A stretch of 64,000 bases of DNA from Paralvinella palmiformis. Its lineage: Eukaryota > Annelida > Polychaeta > Terebellida > Alvinellidae. Position numbers and translations under genes: made by a program. Shown piece after piece: positions 11,417 through 19,846 of this stretch. The stretch covers positions 75,001 to 139,000 of the forward strand of contig JAODUP010000859.1 in the NCBI GenBank assembly GCA_025642065.1, in the 5' to 3' direction. Under the pieces are notes generated by a model, which made no database searches, was not told the origin of the DNA, and saw nothing but the letters and a program-made list of their open reading frames with translations. The stretch's first letter is position 1, and each line of letters begins with the position of its first letter.

Positions 11417-14263
11417 CCATTCACTCATGACCCATTCACTCGCTTACTCAACCACTCAACCAACCGCACACCTATCTATCCAATCGCCAAATCACTCACC
11501 CAACCAACCACTCACTCATCAACCGACGCACACATCTACAACGCCATGTATGCCACCATCAAATTAAAACCTTACCTCTATCGTAGGCTTGCCATTGACG
11601 CTGAAGTAAGTCTTCCCATAATGCATCACGCTGTTGTAGTCGTAGATATAACCTTTACTATAACTCTCGGCTGTGCCACGCTTACCGAACTGACTCCTGC
11701 CAGATGGCGCCACATTCTCCGCCAATATCGTTATGTATTTGTTACGATCAGATCTGCTCTGTTGGTGTACGAGCGGAGTAAAAATAGATTATTGAAAATA
11801 TTGATGGGGATGGTAGTATCAATGTTTAGTAATACTACGGGGATTAGTAGCGTTGGTACTATTATACTTTTACCTCCTCGTGGGGGGGGGGTGATTTTAA
11901 CCCCATACTATAAACCAGTGAGCTGTTATCAGCATATTACCAAATTAGTTACTACTGTTCGAGAGGAGGGAGGGGCTTGTTAATTCGTGGTTAATGATTT
12001 ATACTGCTACAACCAACGCCAAAAAAAAATTAATAATAATAATAATAAAATAATAATAAAATAATGATAAACTAATACAGAAATTATTAAGTTACCTGTT
12101 CATGCCAGAAGCCAAGTGCATGACATGTCTCGTGTACTGCAGTACCAACCTTCTCACATCCCCTACCAAGACTTATCGTCTGCATACCTCCGATCTTCCC
12201 GACGTGAGACCAGCACCTAGAAACCATAAAAACATTAGTAAGACTTGATCCCGAAGGGTCCCTCTTGTCAGGATCAAGGACAACATCCGAGCATCCATTT
12301 TACAACGACCGACTCCGAGAGCCTTAAATACGATCCCGTGTCCAAATAATTTGTTTAAGATGACTCTAATTTATTGTCTTTACTGTCATAATTAGTCACT
12401 CTATCACCTTTTGCAGGACCTAACATCTGACTAAGTCCGTGTTTATACGGATCACTTTCAGCCGGCTGCCATGAGGCTGATTAATTATACGGGATAATAT
12501 CCACGCATGCTCAGTATTGATACACAGAGAGCGGAGTACGGACAGTTGCTCACCCGGACAATTGCTCACCGGACAGTTGCTCACCAAACAAATGAAAAAG
12601 TGGACACTTGCTCATCCCAAGGATACTAAGAATTTCTGAATTAAAAATAATTTAATTTTTTTAAATTTGTTCTCATTAAAAATTCACTGGTGGGCAAGTG
12701 TCCACTTTCTCATTTGATTGGTGAGCAACTGTCCGGTGAGCAACTGTCCGGTGAGCAACTGTCCGGGTGAGCAACTGTCCGGGTGAGCAACTGTCCTACA
12801 CCCCAGAGACCAGTGACGTTACACACAAAACCGAATAAAACGTCATGCTCCGAGTTTAGCTTCATATCAGAACGTACACACGATGATGACGTCACTACAC
12901 AACTCTGACCAGGCATACATAACACGTCAGAAATTCCAGAACGAAAATGGACAGAATCGTTTATTCAAGGGCCTGGTATTTAGTTTAAGACCAGTGTGAC
13001 GTCACCGTTTGCTGTTTTGTCTTCAGGTTGATGGCTCTCTGTTCAATCAGACAGGATAATCAACTCCCCAGGGAGTATCTTGTTTTAGCGCCAATTGTAA
13101 GTCTACATATTCCACATTAGATCAGCTCGTCTGATCAGGTGCTCAAGTACGGCCGAGTCAATCGACGATTGACGGGTATTTATTGAGGATTTGAACCGAA
13201 TACTCCCTGACTTTCCAATACTGCACTCTACCACTTGGCTCACACGAGCCGCCACAAGTATCGCCACAGGTATGCATATCAGTTAAGGAAACCAATAGTT
13301 TAAAATATCTAAGTTAATGTCCGGTGAAGTGAAGCTTATCACAAAGGGTCTAGACTGTGGTTAATAACCCCCCCCCCCCCCCGGGACCGACCCCCTCGTC
13401 TACATCATTCCAAGAATTCCTGTAATATGAGATGACTACGGTAGAGTTTCAAAGAGCGACCTTGAACTATATGTAACACAAGTCGACAATACCAAAAAAA
13501 AACATGATCAACTAATGTTGTGGAAAGTCTGTAAAATTTCGACGAAATGCGATTTACACATTGTGTGCTCCGTATTTGAGGAAGCGTGGCCGTTAACAGA
13601 CGGACGGACGGACAGAAGGACAGATAGAGAGATAGATTTATGGATCATCGTGGTACTAAACTAATTGTTCGGGTTAGATAACGCGTTTTAATTTAATTAT
13701 GTAAATAACTGTATTTCACTCTAAGTCAATCGGCTATGTGTAGGTGGAAAACCAATTGTTGCCGAACATGCATGCACTTATGCAATCACGCCGCAACGTA
13801 CGCATACGCATCGATATGCGCATATTCAAACAAACGAAAACAAACAGACAAAACCCACCAACATACCTCCCTCCTAAAAAGCGAAGAATACACACATTTT
13901 ACTAAAACATGATAGGAACAATGGCAATATTATATTAATAATTTTTTATTCTCCGTGCCAGTGTATTTTTGTACACTCCTAAATTTTTTTCATTAGAGTA
14001 CCTACACTTGGATTATTTATTTTACTACTAAACCCCTTTCGTCTCTGTTCTGTTAATTATCGACTAAAACATGGATGTTTACTAAATCCATCAACTGACA
14101 GGTGTTTATCTTGTCACCTGTAATTGATTACACCTATCGTGACATATGGTTCTTATCAGTTGTCATGGCGACCGCTGATAAACAAGTAACCGAACTTTGC
14201 CTTTCTAAGAGTGAACATAATCAAGTCCGTTATTGGTTCAACAATAATATCGTCATCACCACC

Positions 14264-14334
<71 letters not shown>

Positions 14335-15177
14335 TATTATGACATTACTTCAATATTGACTGGGCACCATCATCCGGATCATCACCTCAACATCACATAG
14401 TCATCATCACATCATTACAACGTCATCTAAACGTTGCCGCAACATCATTTCAGCCTCATCTCAAACTAATCTCGATGCCCCCTTCCTCACTATCCCCTTG
14501 AATCATTTCACCTCATCGTAACCTCATCAAACCGATTATGATTGTCTCGGTATGATTGTTCGTTCTATATAGCCTCTAATAGCGCAGTTAGTTAGAGCGT
14601 AGGACACGTAACCGAACGGTCGCGGGTTCGAGGCTCCGTGAGCTGCAATGCCGTTATGTGGCGACTGGTTCAGTCATCCATAAAAAATGAGTACCTGACA
14701 GGACGTTATGGCTATGTGTTTGAGTAATGCTTTGCCCCTATAATGGCAGTACGTGTTGTATACTCCCTTGGGCGATGAGATTTGTGCTGGGTGGAAACCG
14801 GTCTGAATCATGGATAATAATACGGTAAAGCGCCTTAGAGCAGCTTCTAGCTAAATAGGGCGCTATATAAATGTCACATATTATTATTATTATTATTATT
14901 ATTGTTAATAGCCTCATAGGTTAGAGTGTGTAACTCCCTTACTCAAGGTCATGCTGTACGGGAGGTCGGAGGTTCGAATCCCGGCTGTGGTACTATAGTA
15001 GTAGTTGGAGTTTTTCCATCCAATTAGGTAACTGTTAAAGTTTTCTCCGCGGTATATTGTAAATTGTGAATTGATTTAGAATTAAGACCTCATACTGAAC
15101 TTGAAGCAGTAAATTACAGACGATATGCGTCTCCCTGATTTGAGGCAGTAGCCCCGTAAAATAACTGCCGTTTCGGC

Positions 15178-15223
<46 letters not shown>

Positions 15224-18200
15224 TTATTGTAACACCTTTAGACTATTTTCCCAACCCGACTATTCCCTTATTGTAAACGTATTTGAAAAGCCGTTGTCAT
15301 AAAAACAATATCGCCTTTCTATATCCTTTTCACGACCATTGCCTGATTAAAGCAGTTTGATTTCGATTCGAAAAGTAGTCGTATTATGCGGGTTCTGCTG
15401 TACCCGATCGCTGACTGTAGCTAGATAATTATGATGTTTACATCCGCGGTAAGATGTGCCGTATTTCAAACACGACTATGTCAGTTTGATTTATTGTACG
15501 CTGTTTTATTCGAATTAAGCACACGTCACTAATATGTAGCGAATGCGTAGACGCGCAACAAAACGTTTCTATTTTAGGCAGTCAATCGTATCCCCTCCTC
15601 CCCCTCTCTTTCTGCTTGTGCGTGCGTGCGTGTGTATGTATGTGTGTGTGCGTGCGTGCGTGTGTGTGCGCGCGAATAGACCCTTAGTAACTCAGCTGAC
15701 CCAAGCGGCACCGCGTGGCCACCACTACGAGTACGCAGGCGCAAGATCTCATTCTAGATGCGACACTATTTCTCGTGAGCATTGATTGTAAGAAAATACG
15801 CCAATCGTAAAACACTTTACTAAATCGTTGATCCATGGTCAGAAATGATGAAATGTTCGCCATTATATAAACATCCAGAACACCTATGGCTACGATGAGA
15901 ATAAATTACGATAATTACAGTCATAAATCATGGGGGTGGAGGTGGTTGCTGGTTTATTCTTTTCGGTTTAAAGTATTGTTTCTTTTTACACTTTATATAA
16001 TCATTTATTTATTTATAGCATTCTATTTTGTGGCTAATTACTTTTTGATACGATTATGATGATGATGATGATGATTGATGTTTATGGGCCGAGCGAGCTC
16101 CAAAGGTAATGAGGCGAAGTCAAAGATAAAACAACCTTCAGCTATACCCACGCCGAGATTCGAACGCGGATGGTAGTGATCTGTGGTCCAACACGCTACC
16201 GCTAGACCACGGAGGCGCCCTACATTTTGATACGGCCACAATTTTAAATAACATAATTGGGCTATATCGGGTCAAAGAGGCATCGTTTTAAACGGTCCCT
16301 TTACACTTAACGTTATTTAGTAGGGGCGCCTCCGTTGTCAAATTGGTAGCGCGTTGAAATCACAGATCACACTATCACATGAGTTCGAATCTCGGAGTGG
16401 GCATATCTCAAGGCTGTTTCGTCTTCGACTTCGCTTAGTGCACAAACGTGGCCGTAAAACATCAATCATCATCATCATCATTATCATCATCATCATCCAC
16501 CAGGTAATATATTTAATCGTTAATGGCCCAAGAAAAAGGATAAAAATCCAACAGAATTTTCTCACAGACCGTAAACTGTCAGCTTTGGTCTCGACAGATA
16601 ACAAACGCACAACTTTCGAACGTCAGAAGTTTGTTGTTCTCTTTACGCGATGTAATAACCCGTAAGAGGTCGCTAGTAGATGTTATCTAGGTTTGTTTAC
16701 AGATATGTGTCAACAAAGGCCCATCTTATCAAAAAAAAGGATATACAGTAATGGTTTATCATCGTAACGTGAACTCGTTACAGCGACAACAAGAACGGTC
16801 CCGTTACGGTGACGCTCTTAGACCTTACAATACGTACGGTCTGCTGCTAATATAAACGCTTTGGGGAGCATAAGTTTTATGGGTTTTGAACCGAGAAACT
16901 CCATCAATTCTGTCTACCACACTATCAGCTGGGCTAAGGCGGAGCAACTATTTATCGACTATATCCTATACGTTTAGAATAGATGCTTAGTATAATAAGT
17001 GAACGTAGTTAACTTTGAAAAAAACAAATATATATACGCCAAGAAAACAATTCTCCCCCTCTCCCCATTTGTGTTATGATGGTAAAGTAAGACTAATTTT
17101 CGCTTGTTTTATAGATAATACAACATTTTTAATATACTTTGACGACATAACGGTGTAATATATTAAATAATGCGTAATGGGAAAAAAACGGTTTATGTTA
17201 AATCGGGGCAAAGGAATTGCAAACGTTATTAAGCCAATCTGTGAAACAGTCAGCAAGATAAACACACACGCACACACACACACACGTACGCACACACACA
17301 TTCACACACATACACACAATACACATACCCAGGTTGGTTGATATAGGTCAGATAATCCTTATCTTCATTCCGTTTGTGTACAAATCGTAGACAGGTGTGA
17401 CTCTCTATATGTCTGTGAGCTCTGTGTATTGATGTCTGGGTCTCATCATCTAGATAATGATAATCAACTCTTATCTATATTTGGTATTTACGGTTGAGTG
17501 GAATGGGGTATGTCGAAATTGAGTGAACTTAGATTTGAGGAGGCTTTGTGCACTGAGACATGAGGAGGCGAAGTTTACTGAGATATGAGGCGCCTGAATG
17601 TACTGAGGTATATAAACGCTGAGTGGACTGAGGTATGTGATGGGTGAGTGGGGTGGGGTATGTGGAGGCTGAGTGGACTGATAGATGTGGAGGCTGAGTG
17701 GACTGAGGTATGTGGAGGCTGAGTGGACTCTTGTATGTGGAGGCTGAATGGACTGAAGTATATGGAGGCTGAGTGGACTGAGGTATGTGGAGGCTGAGTG
17801 GACTGAGGGATGTGGAGGCTGAGTGGACTGAGGGGTGTTTAGGCTGAGTGGACTCTTGTATATGGAGGGCGAGTGGACTGAGGTATGTGAAGGCTGAGTG
17901 GAATGATGTATTTGGAGGCTGAGCGGGCTGAGGCATAAGGAATCTGAATGGACTAATGCATAAGAAGGCTGAGTGGACTGAGGTATGCGGAGGCTAGTGG
18001 ACTGAGATATGTGGAGGCTGAGTGGACTGAGGTATGTGGAGGCTGAGTGGACTGAGGTATGTGGAGGCTGAGTGGACTGAGATATGTGGAGGATGAGTGG
18101 ACTGAGATATGTGGAGGCTGAGTGGACTGAGATATGTGGAGGCTGAGTGGACTGAGGTATGTGGAGGCTGAGTGGACTGAGGTATGCGGAGGCTGAGTGG

Positions 18201-19444
18201 ACTGGTGTATGTGAAGGCTGAGTGGGGTGGTGTATATGGAGGCTGAATGGATTGGGGTATATGGAGGCTGAGTGGACTGAGGCTAAGTGGAGGTTGATAG
18301 AAATTCTCCTTTAAGTCACATCAATAATCCAGTCTCCTTACAGACTGTGCGATATTTAAAGGAAACAAAGCACACACACACACACACACAGAGCGAGATA
18401 GAGAGAGAGAGAGGGGGGGGACTGACTACTATATCCTACTCACTCAGGCTCTGGTCTATCTCAAAGGGTATAATTCCGTATTTCCACAAACGGTCCACCG
18501 GCTTCACGATCGCCCTCTTTTGCCTTCGACGCCTGACCTTGGCCTTCCGCCTCCACTTTCGTCCGGCCTTTGTCTTGACCTTTCTTATGGCCTTTGATAT
18601 CTGAGCCTTCTGTTTACTGTCCAGGACGATGTCACCCTCGAAGAACGGATACGGCGCTGAAACACGTGTTCGTGGTACTCTTAGCATCATCAGAGGACCT
18701 AAGTAAACAGTTATAATTTATTTTTTAATTTATTTATTTATTTATCTATTTATTTATTTAAAGCTAAGCGTCCTAAATTGAATACTCTCCTTATTTCGGC
18801 TCTCCATAATTATGTGTGATAAATAACACGTCACTATTTTCCATCCCCTTCGAGAGGTCTGGTGACGTCGATTATAATTAGTTTCACTTGTTATCGCCAC
18901 GTCATAGCTAGGATAAGGGTACTAGTGGGCTGATGATGCTACAGACTCGACTTTCTGTTTGTTTATACTGACTCTATACACCCCCAGCCCTCTCTACCCC
19001 ATTCACTGTCCCACCGTAAACATCTTGGAGAGGGTGGTAGATGTTTTTTCTCACCTGTTTCTATGAATTGTTGTTATTGCGTCGATTTTTTTAAATTCAA
19101 AGTTTAGTCAGATGTAGCGAGAAATATTACCAATTCCATAATTCGAATAAAGTCGGTAATTTCCATGCTGTCCTCGCTCCCAGGAACTGTTGTTCTGTTA
19201 CGGCTTTAATCGAAATGGTCAAAATACGTGAATGACACTTCTTCATAAATGAGGCACGTGCTTTTACCCCGCACTCCAGCCATCCCCCGACAGACAGTGA
19301 CAACAGCGGATATTTGTCACACTTTTAAGTGTGACAATTTCATCGAAGGTTTTAATGGTGAATGATGTTGCTCGTATACATTGATAAATCTTTCTGGTGT
19401 CATTCTATTCGAAGGTAACATCTTTCCATATTATTAACAGGATT

Positions 19445-19482
<38 letters not shown>

Positions 19483-19783
19483 ATAATAATAAGTGACATC
19501 TATCCAGCTATATAGCTGCTCAAAGGCGCTTTACAATATTATTATCCCTGATTCAGACCTGTTTCAACCCAGCATACACCTCAACTCCCAAGGAAGCATA
19601 CAACGCATGCTGCCATTAAAGGCGCAAAGCGTTACTCAAACACAGTCATCACCTCCTGTCAGGTTCTCATTTATAGAACCAGTAGCCACGTGACAGCAAT
19701 GCAACTCCCGAGCCTCGAACCCACGACCCTTCGGCTACGAGTCCTATGCTCGAACTAACTGTGCCATCACTATAAATGTCTTC

Positions 19784-19846
<63 letters not shown>

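Noticed and set aside
14572..14645. tRNA gene
   Set aside because: A- and B-box are present but the acceptor stem does not pair and a SINE body with a TTA tail follows.
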